Source: Phenylobacterium sp. (GTDB lineage: Bacteria > Pseudomonadota > Alphaproteobacteria > Caulobacterales > Caulobacteraceae). From it: 5,236 nt of DNA. The DNA lies in NCBI GenBank assembly GCA_028698405.1, contig JAQVDF010000180.1, forward strand, positions 1 to 5,236. The letters run 5' to 3'. This document shows, one piece after another, positions 1-5,236 of the stretch (position 1 is its first letter; each line of letters opens with the position of its first letter). The notes under the pieces are model-generated. The model saw only the letters and a program-made list of their open reading frames with translations. It ran no database searches and was not told where the DNA came from. Made by a program: the position numbers and the translations under genes.

Positions 1-724
1 CCGAGCGGAACCGCGAGACCGCCTGGGCGTCGACAAGCGCCTCGGACACCGGCAGCAGGTCCACCGACGTCAGCTGCCGCGTGGAGCGCTGGGTCTCGGG
101 GTCGAAGGCGCGGATGGATTCCAGGGTGTCGCCGAACAGGTCGAGGCGCACCGGCTCCTCGGCGTTGGGCGGGAAGACGTCGATCACCCCGCCGCGGATG
201 GCGAATTCGCCGCGCTCGGAGACGGTGGAGGCGCGGACATAGCCGTTGACCGCGAAGTAGCGCTCCAGGTCCGCCACCTCGACCACGCGACCGACCACCG
301 TCGAGTAGGTCGCCTGCCGCACCGCCTCGCGCGGCGGCACGCGCTGCAGCAGGGCCGGTACGGCGACGACCAGCAACGCCGGCGTCTTAGGATCGAGCCC
401 GTCGGCCAGACGCGCCAGGGTCGTCATCCGCTGGGCCGCTATTCCCGGCGAAGGGCCGATGCGGTCGTAGGGCAGGCAGTCCCAGGAGGGGAAGCGCAGC
501 ACTTCCAGCCCCGGCGCGAAGAAGGTCAGGGCGTCGGCGAAGGCGCTCATCCGCGCGGTGTCGCGGGCCACGAACACCGACAGGCCCCCACGCGCCTTGA
601 CGATGTCGGAGACCACCAGGGCGTCGAAACCCTCGGGCGCGCCCACCAGGTCCAGGCGGCCGGGATCGTCCGCGATGCGCCGGAACTGCGCGCGCGTCAG
701 GCCGCGGGCGTCGTCAGCGGCCAT
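1..724 (-). CDS. mfd: Mfd, transcription-repair coupling factor (N-terminal 241 codons; 3' end outside window)
   Basis: Mfd is a cytoplasmic ATP-driven DNA translocase that displaces RNA polymerase stalled at lesions and recruits UvrA. The visible part covers the UvrB-like N-terminal module (domains 1a, 2 and 1b), which in the family binds UvrA. Recognisable blocks are FPSWDCLPYDR (residues 78-88) followed by the PSPGIAAQRM block (91-100), then GEFAIRGGVIDVFPP (172-186) and PVRLDLFGDTLESIRAFDPETQRS (191-214, quoted here in two parts: PVRLDLFGDTLES and IRAFDPETQRS). The RNA polymerase-binding domain and helicase motifs would lie left of the window; family members run to roughly 1150 residues. 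The ATG at 724-722 has a good Shine-Dalgarno, GGAGG at 736-732, with a 7-nt spacer inside the end of sdhE. The frame is open to the window edge with no stop. It overlaps sdhE by 11 bases and is probably cotranscribed and translationally coupled with it. Identification is secure; only the full length cannot be checked. Confidence 0.95.
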   Translation of the reverse strand, partial: MAADDARGLTRAQFRRIADDPGRLDLVGAPEGFDALVVSDIVKARGGLSVFVARDTARMSAFADALTFFAPGLEVLRFPSWDCLPYDRIGPSPGIAAQRMTTLARLADGLDPKTPALLVVAVPALLQRVPPREAVRQATYSTVVGRVVEVADLERYFAVNGYVRASTVSERGEFAIRGGVIDVFPPNAEEPVRLDLFGDTLESIRAFDPETQRSTRQLTSVDLLPVSEALVDAQAVSRFRS

Positions 725-998
725 CCTCGTCCCTCCGCGCCTCGAAGGACTCGTAGCGGAAGCGCTTCAGCATGCGCATGACCTCGCCGTCGAACTCCAC
801 CGGCGTCGGGGTGCGCTCGATGATCCACTCATAGAGGTCCTGGTCGGGCTGCTCGAGCAGACGCTCGAAGGCGTCGAGCTGGTCCGGGGTCAGTTCACGG
901 CCGTACTTGTCCGCGAACGGCCCCAGAATGAGGTCCGCTTCCTTGAAGCCGCGTCGCCACGCGCGGAAACGCAGCCGTTTGAGCCTGATCTCGTCCAT
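714..998 (-). CDS. sdhE: SdhE (Sdh5/SDHAF2 family), succinate dehydrogenase flavinylation/assembly factor
   Basis: This is a small 94-residue protein of the SdhE/DUF339 family. In characterised members it binds the flavoprotein subunit SdhA and promotes covalent FAD attachment, in the cytoplasm before complex II is assembled. The family signature RGxxE is present as RGFKE at residues 16-20, preceded by the basic helix RLKRLRFRAWRR. It is followed by the acidic block ADLILGPFAD and the conserved QDLYEWI segment (53-59). Length is normal for the family. The ATG at 998 is preferred because AAGG lies 6 nt upstream (1007-1004) and the protein then begins at the conserved helix. An in-frame ATG at 1058 would add 20 residues that do not look like the family and would leave almost no room for a promoter. 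It is the first gene of a probable sdhE-mfd transcript, and its stop lies within the mfd start region. No SDH subunit genes are visible nearby, so this is a detached accessory gene. Confidence 0.93.
   Translation of the reverse strand: MDEIRLKRLRFRAWRRGFKEADLILGPFADKYGRELTPDQLDAFERLLEQPDQDLYEWIIERTPTPVEFDGEVMRMLKRFRYESFEARRDEDGR
732..736 (-). promoter_or_regulatory. Shine-Dalgarno of mfd inside the sdhE coding end
   Basis: GGAGG on the minus strand, 7 nt upstream of the mfd ATG at 724. It supports that start and shows that mfd has its own strong ribosome site although it overlaps sdhE. Confidence 0.7.
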
Positions 999-1011
999 GT
1001 GCGCCTTGAAG

Positions 1012-1047
1012 AGCGGCCCATATAGGGTGCGCGCGGGGCGAGCGCCA
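1012..1047 (-). promoter_or_regulatory. candidate promoter for sdhE-mfd
   Basis: On the minus strand TATATG (1024-1019) could serve as a -10 box, with the weak -35 candidate TGGCGC (1047-1042) 17 nt upstream. Transcription would start near 1012, giving a leader of about 14 nt that just includes the AAGG Shine-Dalgarno. The -35 match is poor; the call rests on the AT-rich patch in a very GC-rich gap and on the need for a promoter in this 66-bp divergent space. Confidence 0.3.
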
Positions 1048-1050
1048 GCG

Positions 1051-1065
1051 GCTATCATCGAAGGA
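1051..1065 (+). promoter_or_regulatory. candidate -10 element for leaderless recG transcription
   Basis: TATCAT at 1053-1058, within GCTATCATC, matches five of six bases of TATAAT. It sits exactly at -12 to -7 if the A of the recG ATG (1065) is the transcription start. No convincing -35 hexamer is seen 15-19 nt upstream (1028-1036 is GC only). The only purine-rich motif, AAGG at 1061-1064, touches the ATG and is too close for a normal Shine-Dalgarno. Together these favour a leaderless mRNA. Confidence 0.4.
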
Positions 1066-3140
1066 TGCGGCCGGAGATTCTGTTCCCCCTGTTCGCGCCC
1101 GCGACCTCGCTGAAGGGGGTCGGGCCGCGCGTCGCGCCGCTTGTCGAGAAGCTGGCCGGCCCGATCGTGCGGGACGTGGCCTTCCTCAAGCCCCACTCTC
1201 TGATCCGCCGCACGCCCGCCACCGTCGCCACCGCGGTCGAGGGCGAGGTGCAGACCTTCGACCTGACGATCGAGTCCTACAGCCGGCCGGCGCGGCCGAA
1301 CCTGCCCTGGCGGGTCCGCTGCTTCGACGCCACCGGCTTCATCCATCTAGTGTACTTCGGCAGCTTCGGGGCGACCCTGGAGGCTCGTCACCCGAAGGGC
1401 GCCCGCCGTATCGTCAGCGGCAAGGTGGAGCGGTTCCGCGACGAGCTGCAGATCACCCATCCGGACTACATGGTCGAGCCGGACAAGGCCGACACCATCC
1501 CGGAGATGGAGCCGGTCTATCCGGCCACCGCCGGCCTGCCGCCGCGCACCGTGCGGCGCCTCGCACTGGAGGCGGCGAGCCGGGCCCCTGCCCTGCCGGA
1601 ATGGCAGGACCCTGCCTGGCTGAATCAGGAGGGCTTCCCGAGCTGGCAGGCGGCGCTGGCCAGGCTCCATACCCCGCAGAGCGAGGCGGACCTTGCGCCC
1701 ACCGCCCGCCACCAGCGCCGGCTGGCCTATGACGAGCTGCTGGCCCACCATCTCGCCATGGCCCAGCGCAAGGCGGCCCGGCGAGCCGACCCCGCTCCGA
1801 AGATCGCGCCCGGCGAGATCGCGCCTAGGATCGAGGCCGACCTGCCCTTCGCCCTGACCGGCGCCCAGCGGCGGGCGCTCGACGACATCCGCAGAGACCT
1901 CGCCGCCGGCGAGCGGATGAGCCGGCTGCTGCAGGGGGACGTCGGTTCGGGCAAGACCGTCGTGGCCATGCTGGCGATGGCGGACGTCGCCGCCGCCGGC
2001 GGCCAGACGGCCCTGATGGCCCCCACGGAGATCCTCGCCCGCCAGCACTACGAGACCCTGGCCGGGCCGCTGCAGGCCCAGGGTGTCGGCGTCGTGCTGC
2101 TGACCGGACGCGACCGCGGCGCGCCCCGAACCGAGAAGCTGGCCGCCCTGGCCGCGGGAGAGGTCCAGGTCGCGGTGGGCACTCATGCCCTGTTCCAGGA
2201 CGAGGTCGCTTTCCGGCGGCTGATGCTGGCGGTGATCGACGAACAGCACCGGTTCGGGGTCGCCGAGCGTCAGCGGCTGCAGGCCAAGGGCGAAGCGGTC
2301 CACCTGCTGGCGATGTCCGCCACGCCCATCCCCCGGACGCTGGAGCTGACCATCTACGGCGACCTCGACGTCTCGCGCATCGACGAAAAGCCGCCGGGGC
2401 GCACGCCGGTGGCGACCCGCGCCTCGCCGATGACCCGGGTGCACGAGGTGGAGGCGAGGCTGGAGGCCGCCGTCAAGCGCGGCGCCCAGGCCTTCTGGAT
2501 CTGCCCGCTGGTCGCCGAATCCGAGGTGGTGGACCTCAAGGCGGCGGAGGTGCGCGCCGCGGAACTTCGGGCCCGCCTCGGCCCCTCGGTCGGCCTGGTG
2601 CACGGCAAGATGCCGGCGGGCGAAAAGGACGCCGTGATGGCCGCCTTCGCCGAGGGGAAGCTGTCGGTGCTGGTGGCCACGACCGTGGTCGAGGTCGGAG
2701 TGAACGTGCCCAACGCCACCATCATGGTCATCGAGCAGGCCGAGCGGTTTGGCCTGGCCCAGCTCCACCAGCTGCGCGGGCGGGTCGGCCGTGGTCGGCG
2801 CGAGAGCGCCTGCGTGCTGCTGTACGACCCGCCGCTGTCGGAGACCGCGCAGAAGCGGCTCGACATCCTGCGGCGCACCGACGACGGCTTCGTTATCGCC
2901 GAGACGGACCTGGAGCTGCGCGGCGGAGGCGACGCCCTCGGCCTGCGCCAGAGCGGCTTTCCGGACTACCGGTTCGCGGATCCCTTCGTTCATCGCGACC
3001 TGATCGCGGCGGCCGGCGACGACGCCCGGCTGATCGTGGCGCGCGACCCGGAGCTGACCAGCGAGCGTGGCCAGGCGCTGCGGGTCCTGCAGGAGCTCTT
3101 CGACTGGCGGCCGGCCTCGCCGCTCAAGGACGCGGGCTGA
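1065..3140 (+). CDS. recG: RecG, ATP-dependent double-stranded DNA branch-migration helicase
   Basis: RecG is a monomeric SF2 motor that regresses stalled replication forks and processes Holliday junctions, D-loops and R-loops. The 691-residue length is close to the E. coli protein (693). The N-terminal part carries the SLKGVGPRVA segment (15-24) and an OB-fold wedge region (about 60-135, with VRCFDATGFIHLVYFGSFG at 84-102). The motor has LTGAQRRALDDI (264-275), Walker A GDVGSGKT (291-298), motif Ia MAPTEILARQHYETL (318-332), the DEQH box (392-395), SATPIPRTL (418-426), LVATTVVEVGVNVPN (536-550) and QLHQLRGRVGRG (566-577). The RecG-specific tail includes LRRTDDGFVIAETDLELRG (602-620) and LGLRQSG (625-631), the translocation-motif region. 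No key residue is missing. The ATG at 1065 gives the usual alphaproteobacterial N terminus, but the ribosome site is not spaced normally. The gene diverges from sdhE-mfd, and its 3' end overlaps the opposing DUF3089 gene by 17 bases. Confidence 0.97.
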   Translation: MRPEILFPLFAPATSLKGVGPRVAPLVEKLAGPIVRDVAFLKPHSLIRRTPATVATAVEGEVQTFDLTIESYSRPARPNLPWRVRCFDATGFIHLVYFGSFGATLEARHPKGARRIVSGKVERFRDELQITHPDYMVEPDKADTIPEMEPVYPATAGLPPRTVRRLALEAASRAPALPEWQDPAWLNQEGFPSWQAALARLHTPQSEADLAPTARHQRRLAYDELLAHHLAMAQRKAARRADPAPKIAPGEIAPRIEADLPFALTGAQRRALDDIRRDLAAGERMSRLLQGDVGSGKTVVAMLAMADVAAAGGQTALMAPTEILARQHYETLAGPLQAQGVGVVLLTGRDRGAPRTEKLAALAAGEVQVAVGTHALFQDEVAFRRLMLAVIDEQHRFGVAERQRLQAKGEAVHLLAMSATPIPRTLELTIYGDLDVSRIDEKPPGRTPVATRASPMTRVHEVEARLEAAVKRGAQAFWICPLVAESEVVDLKAAEVRAAELRARLGPSVGLVHGKMPAGEKDAVMAAFAEGKLSVLVATTVVEVGVNVPNATIMVIEQAERFGLAQLHQLRGRVGRGRRESACVLLYDPPLSETAQKRLDILRRTDDGFVIAETDLELRGGGDALGLRQSGFPDYRFADPFVHRDLIAAAGDDARLIVARDPELTSERGQALRVLQELFDWRPASPLKDAG
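1076..1080. other. GANTC (CcrM-type) methylation site at the recG start
   Basis: GATTC lies 11 nt inside recG, about +12 to +16 if transcription begins at 1065. By eye only six GANTC sites occur in the window (starting near 117, 748, 1076, 1272, 1622 and 2517). This is the only one beside a candidate promoter. In Caulobacterales GANTC is methylated by CcrM and can affect GcrA-dependent promoters; a role here is inference. Confidence 0.3.
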
Positions 3141-4248
3141 CGGGCGCCCCGAACGCAGCGGCCAAAGCCTCCACGCGCGCCTCCGCGTCCGCCTCAAGAT
3201 TGGCGTAGAACAAGTTGTATCCGGGGACTTTCCGGCGATCCGCCCACGAGCCGGTCGGCTTGAGCGACGGCGATTTGGGACGGGTCAGGCGCAGCACTCC
3301 GTCCTTGCACTGGGCGCCCACCTGGCGGGTGAGGAAGGCGGGCCTTGCGCCCCATTCCAGGTCGGTGGCGTTGGCCGCCCCGAGGTTGAGCCGTGCCGCC
3401 GCGGCCTCATCGGTCACCGCCCCCAGCAGCGGGTTGAAGCACAGCGGCGCCTCGCCCAGGAGGTTGTCGAGGTGAGCGTTGCGCCAGATCAGCGAGCGGT
3501 TGAGGATCGCCTGCACCCGCTCCGGCTCGTCCTCGAAGGCCGAGACCCAGGCGGCCACGCAGCCGGTCTGGCCGGCAGTGAGGCACGGCGGCGCGGGAGG
3601 TGATGCGGCCTGCACGGCCGCCTCGATCAGATAGGCGGCGGCCAGCCTGCCTCGCAGAACCGGATCGGGCATGACCTCTTCGGCGAGCAGCCGAGCGGCC
3701 AGGGTGCCGCCCTGTTCCACCCCCACCAGCACCAGCGGCCGGCTGGGGTCGGCCGCGGCGGCGTAGTGGCGGAAGGCGCGGGCGACGTCCTCGTAGGCGA
3801 AGCGCCGGGCCTCCCGCGCGTCCTCGCGCAGGGTCAGCAGGGAGTAGAGGCTGGCCTGGCGATATCTCGGCGCCCAGACCCGGCCGACGCGGACGAAGGG
3901 GCCGACGTAGTTGGGCGCCATCACCCGCCGGAACTGACGCTCCGCCTTGGGCTCGTCGATCGGAGCGTTCCAGTGGTCGCCGCCGTCGTAGGTGGTCGGC
4001 GAGAGGAAGAAGACGTCGGCCGGCGGATCGCCGGGCCGCGCCGGCCCGGCGGGCGCCAGAGCCCAGGCGGAAGTCTGCGCATAGTCGGGCGCGGGTGGCG
4101 GCGTGTAGGTCTGGAACGGCACCCGGGGATCGAGGCCGGTCCGCAGGATGTCCTCGCGGTAGAAGACGCCTGCCGCGCCGATCAGAAGCGCCAGTCCGGC
4201 CAGGGCGACGATCGCCCAGCGTGGAAGGCGGGCGGCGCGCGCGGTCAC
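3124..4248 (-). CDS. membrane-anchored DUF3089 (alpha/beta-hydrolase-like) protein with substituted nucleophile
   Basis: The 374-residue protein starts at GTG 4248. A basic start (MTARAARLPR) and one hydrophobic segment (about 11-29) predict an inner-membrane anchor or uncleaved signal, with the rest in the periplasm. The body resembles DUF3089: DVFFLSPTTY (78-87), WNAPIDEP (93-100), VWAPRYRQA (124-132), FAYEDVARAF (150-159), PPCLTAGQTGCVAAW (220-234) and YNLFYANLEADAEARV (344-359). Four cysteines (222, 230, 270, 314) could form disulfides. The expected GxSxG nucleophile elbow reads GVEQGG (176-181), with Glu178 in the serine position, and no histidine occurs after residue 259. From family knowledge, active members usually have GHSQG and a histidine just before the YDYxLFY-like motif. 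This copy therefore looks non-catalytic. The family has no settled substrate and I assign none. GTG overlaps the hldD stop by one base (TAGTG) with no Shine-Dalgarno, so translation is probably coupled. The annotation ends in a 17-bp convergent overlap with recG. Confidence 0.85.
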   Translation of the reverse strand: MTARAARLPRWAIVALAGLALLIGAAGVFYREDILRTGLDPRVPFQTYTPPPAPDYAQTSAWALAPAGPARPGDPPADVFFLSPTTYDGGDHWNAPIDEPKAERQFRRVMAPNYVGPFVRVGRVWAPRYRQASLYSLLTLREDAREARRFAYEDVARAFRHYAAAADPSRPLVLVGVEQGGTLAARLLAEEVMPDPVLRGRLAAAYLIEAAVQAASPPAPPCLTAGQTGCVAAWVSAFEDEPERVQAILNRSLIWRNAHLDNLLGEAPLCFNPLLGAVTDEAAAARLNLGAANATDLEWGARPAFLTRQVGAQCKDGVLRLTRPKSPSLKPTGSWADRRKVPGYNLFYANLEADAEARVEALAAAFGAPVSPRP

Positions 4249-4250
4249 TA
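4246..4250 (-). promoter_or_regulatory. TAGTG stop-start junction of hldD and the DUF3089 gene
   Basis: The hldD stop TAG (4250-4248) shares its G with the GTG start (4248-4246). The preceding 20 nt read CCCGACCCCCACCGC-like sequence with no purine-rich ribosome site. Initiation of the DUF3089 gene most likely depends on ribosomes finishing hldD. The next in-frame ATG is far inside the conserved domain, so GTG is the best start. Confidence 0.65.
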
Positions 4251-5236
4251 GCGGTGGGGGTCGGGCTGGCTCAGGAAGTGCTCGACATAGTCGCCGATGC
4301 CTTCCTCGAGCGGCGTGAAGGGGGCGGTGTAACCGGCGCCGCGGAGGCGATCCATCGAGGCCTCGGTGAAGTACTGGTACTTGTCCCGGATGGCCGGCGG
4401 CATCGGGGTGTATTCGATCTGGGCGCTCTTGCCGGCCGCGGCGAACACGGCCCGCGCCATGTCTTCGAAGGTGCGCGCCTGGCCGGAACCCAGGTTGTAG
4501 ATGCCGTTCACCTGCTCGTTGCGGATCAGCCAGTCGACGACGTCGGCGACGTCGCGCACGTAGACGAAGTCGCGCTGCTGCGCCCCGTCCGGCACGTCCG
4601 GCCGGTAGGACTTGAAGAGCTGCACGGTATGACCCTCGCGCACCTGCGGCCAGATCTGCGCGGCCACCGACTTCATGGAGTGCTTGTGCTCCTCGTTCGG
4701 CCCATAGACGTTGAAGAACTTCAGCCCGACCCACTGCGGCGGGGCGTAGTCGCGCGCCGCCTGTCGCACGGCGAACAGGTCGAACAGCGCCTTGGACCAG
4801 CCGTAGGTGTTGAGCGGCCGCAGCCTGGACAGCGCCTCGAAGTCGTTGTCGTCGGAGAAGCCGTGCTCGCCGGCCCCGTAGGTGGCCGCCGACGAGGCGT
4901 AGATCAGCCGCCGCTGCCGGTCGGCGCACCAGCGGAACAGGTCCCGCGACAGGGTGAAGTTGGAGTGGACGATCTTGTCCGCGTCCGGTTCGGTCGTCGA
5001 AGAGATGGCGGCCATGTGGACGACCACCTCGACGTCGCGCCAGCGCCGCTCCAGCCAGTCGAACATCGCCTCGGGCGCCACGAAATCGCCGATCGGATGC
5101 TTGGCGATGTTGCGCCACTTGCCGAGCTCGGCCTCGCGCAGGCGGTCGCAGACCACCACGTCGAGCTCGCGGTGCTCGGCCAGCCTAGCCACGAGGTTGG
5201 AGCCGATGAAGCCGGCTCCGCCGGTCACGAAGGCGA
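4248..5236 (-). CDS. hldD: HldD, ADP-L-glycero-D-manno-heptose 6-epimerase (5' end just outside window)
   Basis: HldD (RfaD/WaaD) is a cytoplasmic NADP-dependent short-chain dehydrogenase-like epimerase. It converts ADP-D-glycero-beta-D-manno-heptose to the L-glycero form, the donor for LPS inner-core heptosyltransferases. Counting from the GTG valine at 5228: nucleotide-binding loop TGGAGFIGSN (2-11), substrate-loop SSTTE (76-80), YASSAATYG (110-118), catalytic YGWSK with Tyr142 and Lys146, FFNVYGP (171-177), EEHKHSMKSVA with Lys182 (179-189), QRDFVYVRDVADV (218-230) and YNLGSGQARTF (244-254). Two more codons, GCC TTC, and two bases precede that GTG before the edge, reading AFVTGGAGFIG. The valine is thus internal to the first beta strand, and the true start lies only a few codons outside. 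The 326 visible residues match a near-complete family member, slightly longer than E. coli because of a loop (SYRPDVPDGAQQ) also typical of alphaproteobacterial forms. It is followed without a gap by the DUF3089 gene. Confidence 0.95.
   Translation of the reverse strand, partial: AFVTGGAGFIGSNLVARLAEHRELDVVVCDRLREAELGKWRNIAKHPIGDFVAPEAMFDWLERRWRDVEVVVHMAAISSTTEPDADKIVHSNFTLSRDLFRWCADRQRRLIYASSAATYGAGEHGFSDDNDFEALSRLRPLNTYGWSKALFDLFAVRQAARDYAPPQWVGLKFFNVYGPNEEHKHSMKSVAAQIWPQVREGHTVQLFKSYRPDVPDGAQQRDFVYVRDVADVVDWLIRNEQVNGIYNLGSGQARTFEDMARAVFAAAGKSAQIEYTPMPPAIRDKYQYFTEASMDRLRGAGYTAPFTPLEEGIGDYVEHFLSQPDPHR

Noticed and set aside
558..1113. Plus-strand open frames of 155 and 68 codons over mfd and sdhE
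   Set aside because: They are antisense to two recognised genes, have no ribosome sites or motifs, and have Arg/Pro-rich compositions typical of shadows.
999..1346. Longer N terminus for SdhE, including an ATG at 1058
   Set aside because: The added residues lack family similarity, and the longer version runs into the recG promoter and coding sequence. The ATG at 998 has AAGG at proper spacing and begins at the conserved helix.
1347..3197. 616-codon open frame on the minus strand across recG
   Set aside because: It is antisense to a fully supported recG. The translation is low-complexity (rich in Gly, Arg, His, Gln, Leu) with no family signature, as expected for the shadow of a high-GC gene.
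3218..3236. CCGGGGACTTTCCGG as a terminator hairpin for recG
   Set aside because: The stem is only about four strong pairs plus G-T pairs, there is no T-run, and it is some 80 nt past the recG stop inside conserved coding sequence.
3067..4251. Plus-strand open frames of 178, 86 and 161 codons over the DUF3089 gene
   Set aside because: They are antisense to a gene with clear family motifs and have no recognisable features of their own.
4249..5118. Upstream extension of the DUF3089 frame through hldD
   Set aside because: The frame stays open but its translation is an Arg/Ala-rich shadow of hldD. The GTG at 4248 followed by a clean basic-plus-hydrophobic N terminus marks the true start.
5226..5228. 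GTG at 5228 as the hldD start
   Set aside because: The frame continues upstream as Ala-Phe into the window edge, and the valine belongs to the first beta strand of the nucleotide-binding fold. The start is therefore outside the window.

Overview
This is a high-GC window with strongly GC-biased third codon positions and tight, partly overlapping gene packing. It looks chromosomal, with no tRNA, rRNA, insertion sequence, CRISPR array or other mobile element visible. The cluster recG / sdhE / mfd, the alphaproteobacterial style of the RecG, SdhE and Mfd sequences, and a DUF3089 protein beside an LPS heptose gene suggest an alphaproteobacterium, most likely Caulobacterales (Caulobacter, Phenylobacterium or Brevundimonas type). 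That placement is inferred from sequence style, not from a search.

Layout. Positions 1-724 (minus) hold the first 241 codons of mfd, the transcription-repair coupling factor, which runs off the left edge. Positions 714-998 (minus) hold sdhE, the succinate dehydrogenase flavinylation factor. It overlaps the mfd start by 11 bases, so the two are almost certainly one transcript. A 66-bp divergent gap (999-1064) separates sdhE from recG (1065-3140, plus), a full-length RecG branch-migration helicase. recG converges on, and overlaps by 17 bases, a DUF3089 alpha/beta-hydrolase-like gene (3124-4248, minus). The DUF3089 GTG start shares one base with the stop of hldD (4248-5236, minus), an ADP-heptose epimerase gene whose 5' end lies beyond the right edge.

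How the genes work together. Mfd and RecG are both double-stranded DNA translocases of the same superfamily. Mfd removes stalled RNA polymerase and recruits excision repair, while RecG remodels stalled forks and R-loops. They are transcribed divergently from one small region, with the respiratory assembly gene sdhE inserted ahead of mfd. The right half is an envelope unit: HldD makes the heptose donor for LPS core, and the coupled downstream gene encodes a membrane-anchored, probably periplasmic protein.

The most unusual observation is in that DUF3089 protein. Its nucleophile elbow reads GVEQGG, with glutamate where a hydrolase has serine, and it has no histidine in its C-terminal third. It therefore looks like a pseudo-hydrolase. 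A second observation is that recG lacks a properly spaced Shine-Dalgarno and has a TATCAT box exactly at -12 to -7 of its ATG, consistent with leaderless transcription. Otherwise the window is ordinary core genome, and I see no new multi-gene system in it.
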